Source of the DNA: Latrodectus hesperus
Lineage: Eukaryota > Arthropoda > Arachnida > Araneae > Theridiidae
Direction: 5' to 3'
Assembly (NCBI GenBank): GCA_037975125.1
Contig: CM075850.1
Location: 128,624,293-128,688,292, forward strand
Length of the DNA stretch: 64,000 nt
In this document: positions 37,606-51,335 of the stretch, in pieces
Position numbering within the stretch: the stretch's first letter is position 1
Layout: every line of letters begins with the position of its first letter
Made by a program: the position numbers and the translations under genes
The notes under the pieces: generated by a model
The model's database searches: none
Told to the model about the DNA's origin: nothing
The model's input: the letters and a program-made list of their open reading frames with translations, nothing else

Positions 37606-38774
37606 TGAATCTATCAAAGGATGAAAGTTGCATAAAAGTTTTTAAGTTATTTTTAATTCATTGTTCATGCTATTTCTCCTCTCTGAATTAAAAATTTAAG
37701 ACTGTGATTTGATGGCCAAGTAGTAGCAAATCTTGGTCAATTAGTAGGATGGCATACCATTTGGATAGAGAAGTAAGTCCTTTGCTTGTTACACCTACAA
37801 TTGAAGAACGTGAAATGAATCTCCTACATGTACTTTTTGCATGCCCATTTATAGGTGTATATTAAAAAATTTTATATCTTTTCCATCTTGCAACACTCGA
37901 ATATAATTTAAATGTCTAAAAAAGTTCTCTTATCGAGTACAAAATATTGTAGATCTTTAAATGCTTTGGCGTATTTAGATCTTTCCTTACTCGATGTCAA
38001 AATATCGTAATTATATTTTTATTACATTATCTTCATATTCTTGCCAGTAACCGCATGTACTAAGTAAAATTAATATCTATGAGCATAAAATCCATCTTCA
38101 AATATTGAAGTAAATATGTCCGATGTTTGTTTCCCAAACGCTTTTCGTAAGGGAACTTTGGTCTTTTATCTGAAAGGGAAATTTAATTAAATAATACTTC
38201 TTAAATGTTTAAATAAATAATTTGTTTTGAGCCCATAAGCAAAAGTTACATTACTGATATGGCTTAGATAGTTACATATAATTTATTGAATTTTTTAAAA
38301 AAATTGTTTTTTGTTTGTCTAGTTTTCTAAAGAGAGTTTTTTTCAACTACATCGTAACATAATGGAAAAATAATCAAAATTATTTTATAATTTCTACAGA
38401 GTTTTAAATTTAATATAAAATTCTTCACAGTCTGAAATTCTCTCCAATGATTGTGAAAAGTCATGAAATAAACACATACACGAGAGTAAAATGTAAAAAA
38501 TTGTTGAAAGTAATTATATTTTAAAAAATTATTTTACTAATATATATTAATAAATTTAAAATTAAAGGAATTATAATTTTCTACATGAGAATTTAAATTT
38601 TAACTACTCGTATTATCGAAACCAGGGCCAAAATCTCAAAGTGCATAAGACTATTAATAATTTATTCAGAGGCAAATTATGAGGACAAGAACCACAAAAA
38701 TAAATCGAATTATCTACTAAGATCAGAGTAAATTGTTGGAAATCGACAAGTCAACTGAACAATGAAGAAAGCAT
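37606..38774. other. AT-rich sequence, nothing recognised
   Basis: The patch at 37690-37850 is slightly less AT-rich, without any recognised motif. Confidence 0.45.
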
Positions 38775-38837
38775 TATATATATAAATATATATACACATA
38801 TATATATATATATATACATACATATATATATATATAT

Positions 38838-38908
<71 letters not shown>

Positions 38909-38917
38909 TATATATAT
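38775..38917. repeat. Interrupted TA/TACA microsatellite
   Basis: (TA)n interrupted by TACA, TACATACA and AAA units, about 143 bases long. Confidence 0.95.
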
Positions 38918-39830
38918 AATTTCTAAAATCGAGATATCACAGTTTACTTAAGAAAATGATTTTCTGAAGGAGGCGTGATATAAGTACTCTTATTCAGATT
39001 CAATTTCCTAATCAAAAATACAGCATAAAAGAATATAATGTTATTTGACATATTATCCTAACAATAAAATAAATTTTCTCAATAATATAATTGAGACCTG
39101 ACACTTTGTGATTATGTTCAATAAGACACTTTGACCTATTGATAATTAGATAGTAAGCAATTTAAGAGAGGATCATAATTTTTTCATCTGTGATTTTGCT
39201 TATCTAGTTTTTAATTGATTTTTGTAATTTTTTTAAGTATTTGTGCTTTGGAGTGCAAAAGCAATGCACCTTGACTATGAAATACTATAACCATTTTAGG
39301 GTGCGTATAATAGCTCTATTTCAATAAAAATTATTGCATTTCAACACCTTATCTAACTTTTTTTAAAATCGTGGTGAAGTGCAAAATCGTGTGAGCTACA
39401 AGCGATCTCTACTTGATAGTGATAAAGTACAGATTCGTTATAAATATTCGTATTTATGCATTATCAAAATTTTAGTGCCATTCATTTTGGATCGCCTTCA
39501 CATACAATTACGGAAATCTAAAACACGCCTTGAACGATCCATAGGTTATTAGAGAAGGTTTCATAAAGAGGGAATGCCTTAATTCCCTAAGGCTTTACTG
39601 AATAATAAAATTCAATGCTGGAAGGATGCACATGTTCATAAATAAATGCGAAATTCAAAAAAGTTAAGCAAATGTGTTATATTTCTCAGTAAAGGAAAAT
39701 ATTTCAAATCAATTGTTTGCTTAAGTAATGATGAATCTAATGCATGCACGTACACATGAACCAAAAGAATAGGTTAAGCCACTTAAAATTCTATGATCGC
39801 CGATGATGATGAATTGAGTCCAATCTTTCT
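38918..39830. other. AT-rich sequence, nothing recognised
   Basis: No supported feature. Confidence 0.45.
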
Positions 39831-40200
39831 GCGGGTTTCGATAATGCCTTTAGATATGCATAAAAATTGACGAGGAAGTGTCAGCGAGTGCTCGACGAGT
39901 CACCTCCTGAGAGGGAAAATCCAAGACAGCACGCGGAAGCGATCGAGGGTGGGGAACGGATCCACGCCCTGAAATCTCTCAAAGATTCCTTGCGAGGGTC
40001 AGCTGTCCCCAGTTTGACCTTGACCAACTTCCGATCGGGGAAGGGTTTGATTGAAAGCGATCAGCAATCATTACTTCTTTATTTCGCTTTCTTTCTTTTT
40101 TCACTGACTCACGCCCACCTGCCTTACTCACCAGTATAAATTTTCATCCATTGAGAATTCTATATGCATCACTCATTCGAGGTGAAAATAGGGGATTTTA
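39831..40200. promoter_or_regulatory. GC-rich island with NR5A/FTZ-F1-type site
   Basis: The highest local GC content in this part of the window. TGACCTTGA at 40015-40023 is the complement of TCAAGGTCA, the extended monomer site recognised by NR5A-type (FTZ-F1) and ERR-type nuclear receptors. It lies within TTGACCTTGACC. Several GATCG motifs and a CAGCTG E-box (40000-40005) are close. A frame of 90 codons at 39867-40139 is open but arginine/serine-rich without splice support. A pyrimidine-rich acceptor-like tract ends at CACCAG (40130-40135) on the plus strand, and on the minus strand the same spot reads as a donor, CTGGTGAGT. Regulatory function is inferred. Confidence 0.35.
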
Positions 40201-42529
40201 ATAGAAAAGAAAAGTTACCTGCAAAACAAAAGAAGCCAAAGTTCAGCAATTAATGTATTCAAATGACTACTGTTCATTTCATTTGCTTTCTCTGAACATA
40301 TTAAAAGTGTTCAAATAAAAATGCTAATATTAACCTGACATGATTTTCTAAAAAGATAACTGGCATTGGATTGAATTAAGATGACTGTGATACTTCATTA
40401 ATTTTTTTTTATTTCGATGTTAATTTATCCAACTTTGAGAATTATAAATCAATTAATTTTTGAGTACTAAATTTTTTTTTGCTTCTGAAGAATTTTTATT
40501 GTATACACTATAGTTATAGTTTTTTTTTCCAAACCCTGGGTCTGGTGCACAATCGGTTACCACTTGGTTTGGCGATACATTTTGGCAATAAACTTCGATT
40601 TCTGGTAATCCTGGTAACGCTATTTTCATATAGCTTTTATATAAGGGCCATCTTGTTAGTTACATCTTGACGTCAAAAAAATCTCCAAAGAATCAAGAGG
40701 TATCCGATTACAAACTTTTATCCAAACTCAATACTTAAAAATACTTCCAAATTGGGAAATCCTTTGCAAAATTCTTTCAATAACTTTTTAGAAAAAGGAA
40801 TAATGTTTTTTTTATCTCCCTTAATTAGTAAATATTAATTATTATTAATAAATATTATTATGAATATTGCTTCGTTAACTCCACAATAAAACGGTAATTT
40901 TTGTACAATTAAGTGAACTCAACTCATGATTGAAACATGAGGGACGAATTTTAGTATTTATTTTTTAGCTAATGACATTGCAACAACGTTTCATGCAGAA
41001 ACAATTTTTTGAAACTGTTGAATATTACTAAAGTTCTTTTTGAAGTTCCGTCATTATGTCACTGTTATAATATTTTACTTAAACAAATATCAATATTTTA
41101 TTTTATTACCTTCATTTCAAAATGCTCTAATTCCTTTATCCATTAAACACATGTAACCACTTTAGTATTATAGAATTGTTTCTAATTTATCTACCAAGAT
41201 TGTGTTGTGTAAAAAATTTTGAATTATTTGACGTTATCATTTCAACATTTTTTTCATTCGCATTTACAATTGCAGTAATTTGTTTTAATTACCATGTGCA
41301 TTTTTTTTATATTTTATTTAAATTTCTCAGTTTAATTTTCTTTTTTCTCCAGTTTTTTACTTGAACAAGCTTTTTTTTGACAAAATCCAATTGTTAAAGT
41401 TATTATTCATAAAGTTTTGGATTTTCTTATAATAGGTGATGGAGAAAATTTGTTGAGTTAAATTCAATTGATCCATTTTACGAGAACTGAGTCATCAAAC
41501 ACTATCACGATTTCATAAACAAGAACAAGTTTCTACAATTTTGTTTTCTCTAATATCAGTTTGTGTGTGTGAATTGTAGAAAATCTTACAATTTGGATTT
41601 TTCAATTTAAAGCCTGTAATGACATTTTATATAAAAAAATAATAAATAAAAAAACAATGTTTTTGCTTTTTTAAAAAGATGGAAAAATTACTTCCAATTT
41701 GTAATCAGAAATACCGTGAAAAATATGATTTCAGTCATATATTTTCCTAAGATACATTTCCTTTTGCTAAGATTCTTTAAAATTAAATGTAATCTATATA
41801 TGCGAAATGATTTCTGATACAAATAAATGATCTTAAGGAGTTAAATTATATTATTCTAGTCTAATTTTTTAAAAATTATCAATTTGAATTTTTAAATCCT
41901 TAGAAACTGGATCATCGTTAGAAACTGGAAACTGTAAGATGGGAATTAAATACAAATCATTGTCATAAAATAAATAGCGTCAGTGGTAAGAAGAAATGGA
42001 CAGATTCGAAATGCGTTTCCTCAGCCGTCAATCCGCCCAAGCAACGTGAGCGACTGTTACAAATGACTTCAAACACTTTCTCCCCACAGGCAAATATAAT
42101 ATGTGCTCAGAATACAGATAGGATATTTGTGGCACTTATTTATTATTTTTTTAAGCTGGTGTGGTTTTCTTGTAATAATGTTTCTCAAACCTCTACGTAT
42201 TGCAAGAAATAGAGAATCAAAGTATTGTATTGCCAATAAATATGTTTTTCAAGCTTTAAAAATTATCTTTAAATTAATTGGTGTAGAATACATTATGTGA
42301 TAGAATATAGGTCAAAATGTCTGCCTTAAAATTTGCATTTATTAATTCTAATTTTTCAACTTTGTTATATTTGTATCCTTTAATTTGAATGTCTGTCAGG
42401 TGGAATGATTTTTTTTATTAAAAGAATGTGTTTGGGAACAGCACACATTCGTCACACCTTTTAATTGAACTTCATATGATTATCTTATTGAATGTAGAAG
42501 GACATATATATCTAAACATACATACATAC
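40201..42529. other. AT-rich sequence, no gene seen
   Basis: A perfect CRE-type octamer TGACGTCA lies at 40668-40675. A GC-richer patch at 41980-42080 has no convincing frame. The remainder is A/T-rich noise. Confidence 0.4.
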
Positions 42530-44330
<1,801 letters not shown>

Positions 44331-44358
44331 TATTCAATTAAGAGCATATTCTTTCGTG

Positions 44359-44420
44359 TGATAAGAAATGCTTTTATGGATGATAAGAAAATATTTTGCT
44401 GAGAATGCTTTCTTATCATT
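44359..44420. promoter_or_regulatory. GATA-site cluster and 11-bp inverted repeat
   Basis: Three (T/A)GATAAG-type GATA-factor sites fall within about 60 bases. The latter two form a perfect inverted repeat: ATGATAAGAAA (44380-44390) and TTTCTTATCAT (44409-44419), with an 18-base loop. Binding in vivo is not shown. Confidence 0.4.
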
Positions 44421-44599
44421 CTTATTAAATGAGAATTTAAGGATTATTTCTAATTGAAAAAAATATACAGTGAAAAAAATTAAAATATAAAGTTACGCAA
44501 CCATTCCACTTTACGATATAGATATCATTTATAATAAAAATTCAGAGCACTTTCTTAAAGTTTATTCTTATAAATGATACACACACAATAATATAAAGA

Positions 44600-44910
44600 A
44601 GTATTCCATAACAGGAATTACAGAGGAGGTTTTTGCGACCTTTTGCTTCCCTCATTTTGCTATCTGCGGCACGACAGCCGATATTTGGGCTCAGGATTAC
44701 AGCGCACCAATCTCTTTTCCTGACCAAGGGTGCCCAGGTTAGATGGTCAACCAATCGCGACACTCCCAGTATGTAGTTCCCAGGCATGCTTGGCACTCAG
44801 TTAATCAACCCATTGAAAGGCTGAAGCCCGAGGATCGAACCTCAGACCTGTGCATTGGGAGAGCGAAGACCTACCACTACCCCCTGAGCTTAGCATTATG
44901 CTATGATCTA
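44600..44910 (-). repeat. tRNA-derived SINE, minus strand
   Basis: Read on the minus strand, a tRNA-like head has an A-box-like GGTAGTGGTAGG near 44885 and a canonical B box AGGTTCGATCCTC at 44842-44830. It is followed by a GC-rich body running to about 44640. The sequence differs from family S1 and from the unit at 56645, so it is a separate SINE family or subfamily. Frames across it are fortuitous. Confidence 0.65.
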
Positions 44911-45493
44911 ACAAAAAAATTGAGTAAGATGTACGATACATTCAATATGCGATGTTCGTTAAAATGCTAAATTGAAGAATAAATTGATATACATACAAAT
45001 TTATTTCATGAGAATTAAATATGTACAGAACTCATCATTAAGCAATTATTATGTATCTGGAATTTATAAATTCGTTTTCTATGGTAATGACACTAACTAT
45101 CTTTTCTATAACTTTTGTGTATTAAACACTATCAGTTTTTTAGATCTTCTAATGATTTAAATACAATTCTTTTCTTTATTGTCAGTTTCAAATTATGTAA
45201 ATTAAAATATACATGTATTATATGCTATCTTCATTTTCTTTCTAACTCTCAATACTCTTGAGATTTCTCTTATCAAATCCCTATGCACTTTATCGCGCCT
45301 GACATGATAGAGATTTAATCTTTTTTGTCATTTTATTCGTACCTTCACTAACGGCAATGCTTCTCTTTATCAGCAGGCAATCGAGTGGGGAGGAGGATTT
45401 TGTAAACACCAAATTAAAATGGCAACTCGTCAAGATGGCACCAGACTTGTTTGGGCAGTGTTGTAAACAGGGAAATCCGTAAACGCTTCTTAT
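44911..45493. other. Unassigned sequence
   Basis: AT-rich to 45290, then a GC-richer block to 45490 that runs directly into a CA/TA array. This again suggests a repeat unit with a microsatellite tail, but no second copy was found. Confidence 0.4.
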
Positions 45494-45568
<75 letters not shown>

Positions 45569-45573
45569 CATAC
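45494..45573. repeat. Compound (CA)n(TA)n microsatellite
   Basis: (CA)n about 18 bases followed by (TA)n to about 45557 and a short TATA/TACA remainder. Confidence 0.95.
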
Positions 45574-45780
45574 ATTATTACCTTATTGAATTTTCTGTTT
45601 AATATATTCGAATTCCCAATTAACGGCAAAAGCTTAATGATAGGAATCGACTTGATCTATTCCTCTTTTTAACAGCAATCTTATAAGAGCTAAAGAAAAG
45701 CTGAACCAGTTGGGGACTTTTGGAAAAATCTATGAATGAATTGAGAAGATATAGAATGTGTATTGTTTCTGCTTTTCCAG

Positions 45781-45870
45781 GACATTCGACGTGAGCTAAG
45801 AATACGACTTGATTGCTTTCCTCACCACTTTCATTTTAACGTCTGCTTCGAGGGCTTGAAACTTATTGGT
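45781..45870 (+). CDS. Candidate exon after strong acceptor, unknown gene
   Basis: TATTGTTTCTGCTTTTCCAG ends at 45780 and is a near-ideal 3' splice site. The following GC-richer segment is open in the frame DIRRELRIRLDCFPHHFHFN and continues open to about 46015. A plausible end is the weak donor GTGGAA near 45871; GTGAGC at 45791 is an alternative. The hydrophobic sequence after 45870 looks like intron. No family recognised. Confidence 0.25.
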
Positions 45871-46096
45871 GGAACAATTTTTGTCAGTATTATGTTTTGT
45901 TATTGTGTTCCACGTTTCATTGTAGCATGTATCAATACCTTTTTTTTTTGTAATAATCTAATTTTAAATACAGACCTCGTCAATAACCTTCTGAAAAATG
46001 GTAAACAAAATAATTAGAAAATTATTAAAAGTTTACAACTAATAAAATAAATAGCCCCTCTGATCTTTAGAAAACTCTTTTGATATTAACAAGGCC

Positions 46097-46099
<3 letters not shown>
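45871..46099. other. AT-rich spacer
   Basis: Continuation of an open but hydrophobic, A/T-biased frame, probably intronic. Confidence 0.35.

Positions 46100-46188
<89 letters not shown>
46100..46188. repeat. TA microsatellite
   Basis: Uninterrupted (TA)n, about 89 bases. Confidence 0.95.
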
Positions 46189-46189
<1 letters not shown>

Positions 46190-47657
46190 TGTACAATGTA
46201 CATAAATAAAATATATTTGACAGTTAATCAAAAGTATGTTGCTTAGATCCTATATTCAACAAATTTCAAGAACACACATTTAAAATCAAAATACATGAAA
46301 AATGTTTTCTCTTACTTATGTAGATAGTAAATAAAGTGATCAAGAAGTATGTTTAACAATATTAATTTATATATAAACATGTTTATTGCAAAATATATAA
46401 TAAAAATCAGGGTGTTTGTGAATCGATTATATACTAAATTCACTTATCAATTGTTTTATTCATCGTTTAATTTGATATCGAAATAAACACCATATATGAC
46501 ATTTTCCGCAATTAGTAATAAAATTTTTACATTATAAAAATTTGTCATTAAAATATCATAGAAATTTATCATAATTATCATTTAATAATATCATTTAAAG
46601 ATAATAAATCTTTATAATTTGCGGCATTATAATATACATTTCAAAAATAATTTTAACTTTTTTATTATTTATCAATACGTTTTGATATTGCATAAAAATG
46701 GTATTGCAGTTTTTTATTTAAAATATTTTCGTATATTTTTAATTATAATCTATGGAAATATTTTAGTTTATTAAATTACACAATATAATTTACACACACA
46801 AGCGATTTAATTAAACATTTATTTCAAATTTAATTTTTTTTGCATTGGTGTTAATTTTATATTTATCATTTAAAAAAAAAAACAATTTTATTATCTTCTT
46901 TCGAACAATAGTTCTTTTTCTGGAGAATTATCTTGTGCAAAATTTTTGCAGAATATGTTTATTTCGAAAAAAAAATTTCTGTTTAGGTAAGATAAGATAA
47001 TGCGTATACATAAGTTGCTTTCAAAATTCACTTCTTACGTAACTCTAAAACCCGATATAAACATTTACAAAAAGGCAAAAGTTTTTCCATTAAAATTCAG
47101 TGTGTGTGGTGTCCTTTTTTCTTCTGTGTAGTCTCTACAATTATTTTTCGAAATTAATTACACCCAGATTCCTGAAGACAAAATTTCAAACCAAAATATT
47201 ATTGTGAGGAAAAATTATTATTCCTGATGTCACTTTGAAACATAACAAAAAATGTAAACAATATACATTTAATATAATATAGCTTTTATCATTTTCTCCT
47301 ATATAGATTTTTACCATATCATATAAGTGTACTATACAAATTTGAGGTGATATTTATTCAAATTTTTGCTGAATATATTATAAAAAAAGTTGAGGAGGTA
47401 ATATTCATAAAACTCATTTAATTTAGTTGAATTCCATTTGTTTTATTATTGAATTCATTATTTTATCAACACATTGGATAGCATTTATAAAAAAAAACTG
47501 AAGAGCAATATTCATAAAAAATATTTAATTTAATTAACTTTTTTTTGCAATATTCATGGCATTATTTCTTGACTAACGCATGTTAAATTACTTTATAAAA
47601 ACAATATTTTACTACAAATAAAAAGTAATCAATTTTTTATTTTCTACTAATTATAAA
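46189..47657. other. AT-rich sequence, nothing recognised
   Basis: No supported gene or repeat. Confidence 0.5.
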
Positions 47658-47659
47658 TA

Positions 47660-48803
47660 CACTCACTTCCAAAAGTTAAAAGCGAAGATGTAAAATGCAA
47701 AAAAATCAACAAATACTGCTTTGATTGAAACAAAATTCGGCAGGAAAGTAGCATATGTATTTATGCATAAAATAAATCAATAATTATATACAAAATGAAA
47801 ACAGTACTAAATGTTTGTAAGTTATTAGATAATGACATATTGGAGATTCAAACAGACTTATGTATAAAGGGAAAATAGACAGCATAAAAGGAAAAAAAGG
47901 ACATTAATAGGGTATGTGATCCCTCCTCATCTGTATACCTTGTGAACATGTTTTCAATTAGATGATCAACAATCGTAGAACTAAGCAATATCCATTCTTC
48001 TTGTAGAGCAGTTTCCAGCTCAATAAGAGTAGCTGGAGGTAGGAAACGTGAAGATACAGCACGGCCGAGAGCATACCAAAGATTTTCAATGAGATTAAGG
48101 TCGGGCGGATATGCTGGCCATGCCATACGCGCAATTCCTTCACTCTATAGGTTGTCATTGACGACGTCAGCTCTATGAGGACGTGCGTTAGCGTCCATTA
48201 AAACAAAAGTAGGGCCAACTGCTGCAGCGTAAAATCTCACAATGGAATCTCTGCCCAAACCCTAATGCTTCTACCTCGGAATGCATCATGTTCGGTGATG
48301 TTTTGGGGCTGACTGCGTTTCCTTTTTCACGCCATATCCTTATACGCTTGTCATCTGGCTCCAGAGTAAATCTTGACTCATCAGTAAGCAAGACATTGCA
48401 CCAGTCAGATACAGTTCAATTAACATGTAACCACTTTAATCGTGCTCCTCTTGATTGGACGGATAGACAAACTCAAACTCGAGGTACCCGGGCGTACAGT
48501 CCACTCATATGTAATCTTAGGCTTACAGTAGCTGCGGATATCACCTTACCAATGGGCACTGTAACCATAGATGTCACACGTGCGGAAGTCACTCTGCGAT
48601 TCCACTTGGCTAAAATCGCAATATATCGATCTTTCGCGGGGTTTGTAACCCTTGGGCGACCAGCTACGGGCCTTCGGTCAACTATCTGTGTGGTTTGGAA
48701 CTGTTTCTACAAACGTGAATTACAGAATGATGAACGACGAAGAAAAGAGTGACATCTGAGATCGACTGTCCTGCTTCAATACGCCCAGAATCTTCCTTTT
48801 GTC
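47660..48803 (-). mobile_element. Tc1-like DNA transposon, copy B, right end lost
   Basis: The left end CACTCACTTCCAAAAGTT.. follows a TA at 47658-47659 and matches copy A. Similarity to copy A continues to about 48803 and then stops. About 300 bases of transposase upstream region and the right inverted repeat are missing. An internal deletion of roughly 70 bases relative to copy A lies near 48250. It can no longer be mobilised. Confidence 0.85.
47848..48760 (-). pseudogene. Tc1 (DD34E) transposase pseudogene, copy B
   Basis: Same family as copy A. LTDESRFTLEPDD (about 48370-48391) carries the first Asp, DANARPHRAD (about 48170-48200) the second, and NLIENLWYALGR (about 48075-48095) the Glu. 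The C-terminal part from 48126 to 47848 is one open frame. A deletion and shifts between the first and second Asp, plus a stop after the second, break it. The C-terminal frame is in places closer to the family consensus (PPDLNLIENLW) than copy A (SSYLNQIENLW). Confidence 0.85.
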
Positions 48804-49926
48804 TAGATACGTTTCAATTAATATTTACAAAGTAACATAAGCAAAATCTGAAGAATATAATATCTAAGCTAATAAATAAATTTTAAGCTGCTAATTAATC
48901 TCATAATCACTCTAAAAAATCTCAAAGTTAAAATATTAAATTTAATCATAAAATTAAATTTTTTATTTTTTAGATTTCAAAATATTATTTAAATGTAATA
49001 AATATATTAAATTATTTTCTTATATTTGAATTCATCATTAATTTAATAACGATAACACTGAAAAGTTATTAAAAGTTATCACAGTCACTACGAGCTATCG
49101 AGATTGATAATATTCGATGAATTATGTTAGAAATTGATAATACGATCAGTTGTTAAAAAAACAACAATGAGGCATGTTTTCGATTAAACAGTATCTAAGT
49201 GATTCTAGATATGTTTTCTAGACAGGTTTTAACCAAGTTCTACGCACATAAGGATCTGATAGTTAAAGGATTTAATCAATAACAAAAAAAATCTCAGTTT
49301 TTTTTTATTTACACCTCTACAGAGTTCTCAAATATCTATATGTTGTTATTTAAGAAAACAATGTTCCGAATTACCTCAGAATATTTATTTTTGTGCAATA
49401 TTATCAAAGCGCCTGTTGTCATATGACACAGTGAATATTTCTTAATGCAACGTATAATTAAAAACATTTCTTTTCTTTATTTCTATTCATCGATTTGGTA
49501 TTTCTGAATGCAATCCATGAATTTTAATTTATTAGTAACAAAGTCAAATGAATTTAATTGCCTGTCATTACGGCTTCGATTGTATTTGATGATTTTTTTC
49601 GATTTTAAACTGTGATGGCGAGGACGACACATTTACTTTTACTCAATCTCGATTTTTTGTCTTATCTCACTATGCTAATGAAATATTAAATAAAGAACAT
49701 CAGACCAAAATATAAGTTTCTCTCTCTCATAGAATTTCTTTACACGATGGTGAGTGACGGATTCTGTATCGAATTTGCAACCTTCCGAACACGAAAATCT
49801 CAAGTTCCCCCGCCTTTTACTACATCCATTGCAGTTCTTGTTGTGAGTTATGCTACATTTTATGGTTCTTTCTTGCATTGTAACTTTATAGTCTTGGCAA
49901 GTTGGCAAGATTTGGCGCGTTATTTA

Positions 49927-49929
<3 letters not shown>
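48804..49929. other. AT-rich sequence; GC-richer patch at 49740-49920
   Basis: Nothing recognised in the AT-rich part. The patch at 49740-49920 is open on both strands and ends directly at a TA array, as other repeat-like units do. No second copy was found. Confidence 0.35.

Positions 49930-49963
<34 letters not shown>
49930..49963. repeat. Short TA microsatellite
   Basis: (TA)n of about 32 bases. Confidence 0.9.
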
Positions 49964-49966
<3 letters not shown>

Positions 49967-51172
49967 AATTTAATTAAAGGTACTCGAAATTTGCAAATCA
50001 TTTTTTTTTTTTCAATGTTAAGAAAATGAAATTAAGTTATTGCGTTCCAGATTTCGATTATTTCTTATCCAACAATTGTTTCAAATTTTTATTTTCCAAT
50101 CTGGCTTTCCAAAAAGTTTTTCTATTGTCATTAATTTCCAATTTATCATTCAACAGTAAGCAATGAACTTGTTCTTGATGTTTGTTCTTTCACGAAACAA
50201 AGATTGCAAAAACTGTACTTTCTTTTCAGCTCTCGTCAAAAAACAGGCTGGCAGATAATATCATGCGCATTTTAAAAGCATGGTGTATGGAAACTCATCC
50301 ATCATGTTGAGCTCCCCCCCATTCCTACCTCCTACCTATACCCACCTAAAGTGAGATTTGCTTGACTACATTGTACTGGTGTGTACAGCCTTATTACAGT
50401 GTCATGATTTTGCGTGTGCCAAGCAGATAACATTATCGTCTACTGAATACAATAGAGCATACAACGATCGTCTGCCGAGCAATTTCAAGTCTAAATGCCC
50501 ATTTTCATTTATGTGTGAGCTGCTTAACTGTAACTGTACTTGCCTGAATCACAAAATGAGTTAATGAGATTTACTTTCAATTTATTAACAAATGCGCGCG
50601 ATACGAGTTGCGCTTACTACTCACAAAACTTATGCTATAGTGAAAACGAGGCTTATATGTCTGTTCGGTTACAGTTTATAAAATAGTTAAAAATTCACAG
50701 TATTTAAAATGAACAATAATAACAATATTCAGGCCTGTAACCGATTAAGCTTAACTGCAAAAATACTGCAAATTTTGTAAGAAATTAGTATTTTAGAGAA
50801 ATATAATGAAATAAATGAAATGCTGGGTAAAAACGTCATATTATTACATTGCTAATATCCCCCAATCACCTTCGCCAAAAAAATAAGTTGCTAAATATTG
50901 AAAATATTAATAATTTTTTCTGAACATGAGTATCAAAACAGAGAAAATTAAGCTTACTTTCTTTAAACAAATATATCAAAACTTTATTTTCAAATTTTTA
51001 TGTTGGGAAAGTTACAGGAAATATAATCTCAGAAATTTAAAATTTAATTTTTTGAAATAGCTTAAGTGGTACAGTCACTAAACGTTAGCAAATCACATCA
51101 TTTAGTTATATATTTTTATTACGTAAATACCAAAATATTTATATAAATTATATTTTTGTTAAGCTAATTTCT
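49964..51172. other. Unassigned; GC-richer patch at 50280-50600
   Basis: The patch begins with a C-run (50313-50321) and pyrimidine-rich sequence. It has an open frame containing several Cys codons at 50358-50564, but no ATG and no convincing splice context. The remainder is AT-rich. Confidence 0.35.
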
Positions 51173-51191
51173 TATATATATATATATATAT
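51173..51191. repeat. Short TA microsatellite
   Basis: (TA)9-10. Confidence 0.85.
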
Positions 51192-51239
51192 TAGAAATTA
51201 TCAAATTGTAATCCGAATTGGCGAAAGCCTCGTCAATTG

Positions 51240-51335
51240 ACTATGATTCAAAATTATGAGCCAGTTGTTTGTGTTTTGATGCAGTGGCCATCAGAAATAG
51301 GCAGCAGGAACAGCTTAAATAATCCGAATGCTGGA
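51240..51335 (+). repeat. Dispersed repeat R3, copy 2
   Basis: Second copy of the repeat at 17746-17835, same orientation, with an insertion of about 9 bases before CCATCAGAAA. Confidence 0.45.

Noticed and set aside
39867..40139. 90-codon ATG frame in the GC island as a small gene
   Set aside because: The composition simply reflects the island's GC content. There is no recognised domain and no supporting start or polyadenylation signals nearby.
45290..45571. Minus-strand frame reading from the CA/TA array into the GC-richer block
   Set aside because: The initiating methionines lie within the microsatellite, and the remainder has no recognisable domain.
50358..50564. Cys-containing frame with a hydrophobic start, superficially like a secreted cysteine-rich peptide
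   Set aside because: The frame begins at TTG, has no in-frame ATG, no clear acceptor before it, and no recognised cysteine pattern.
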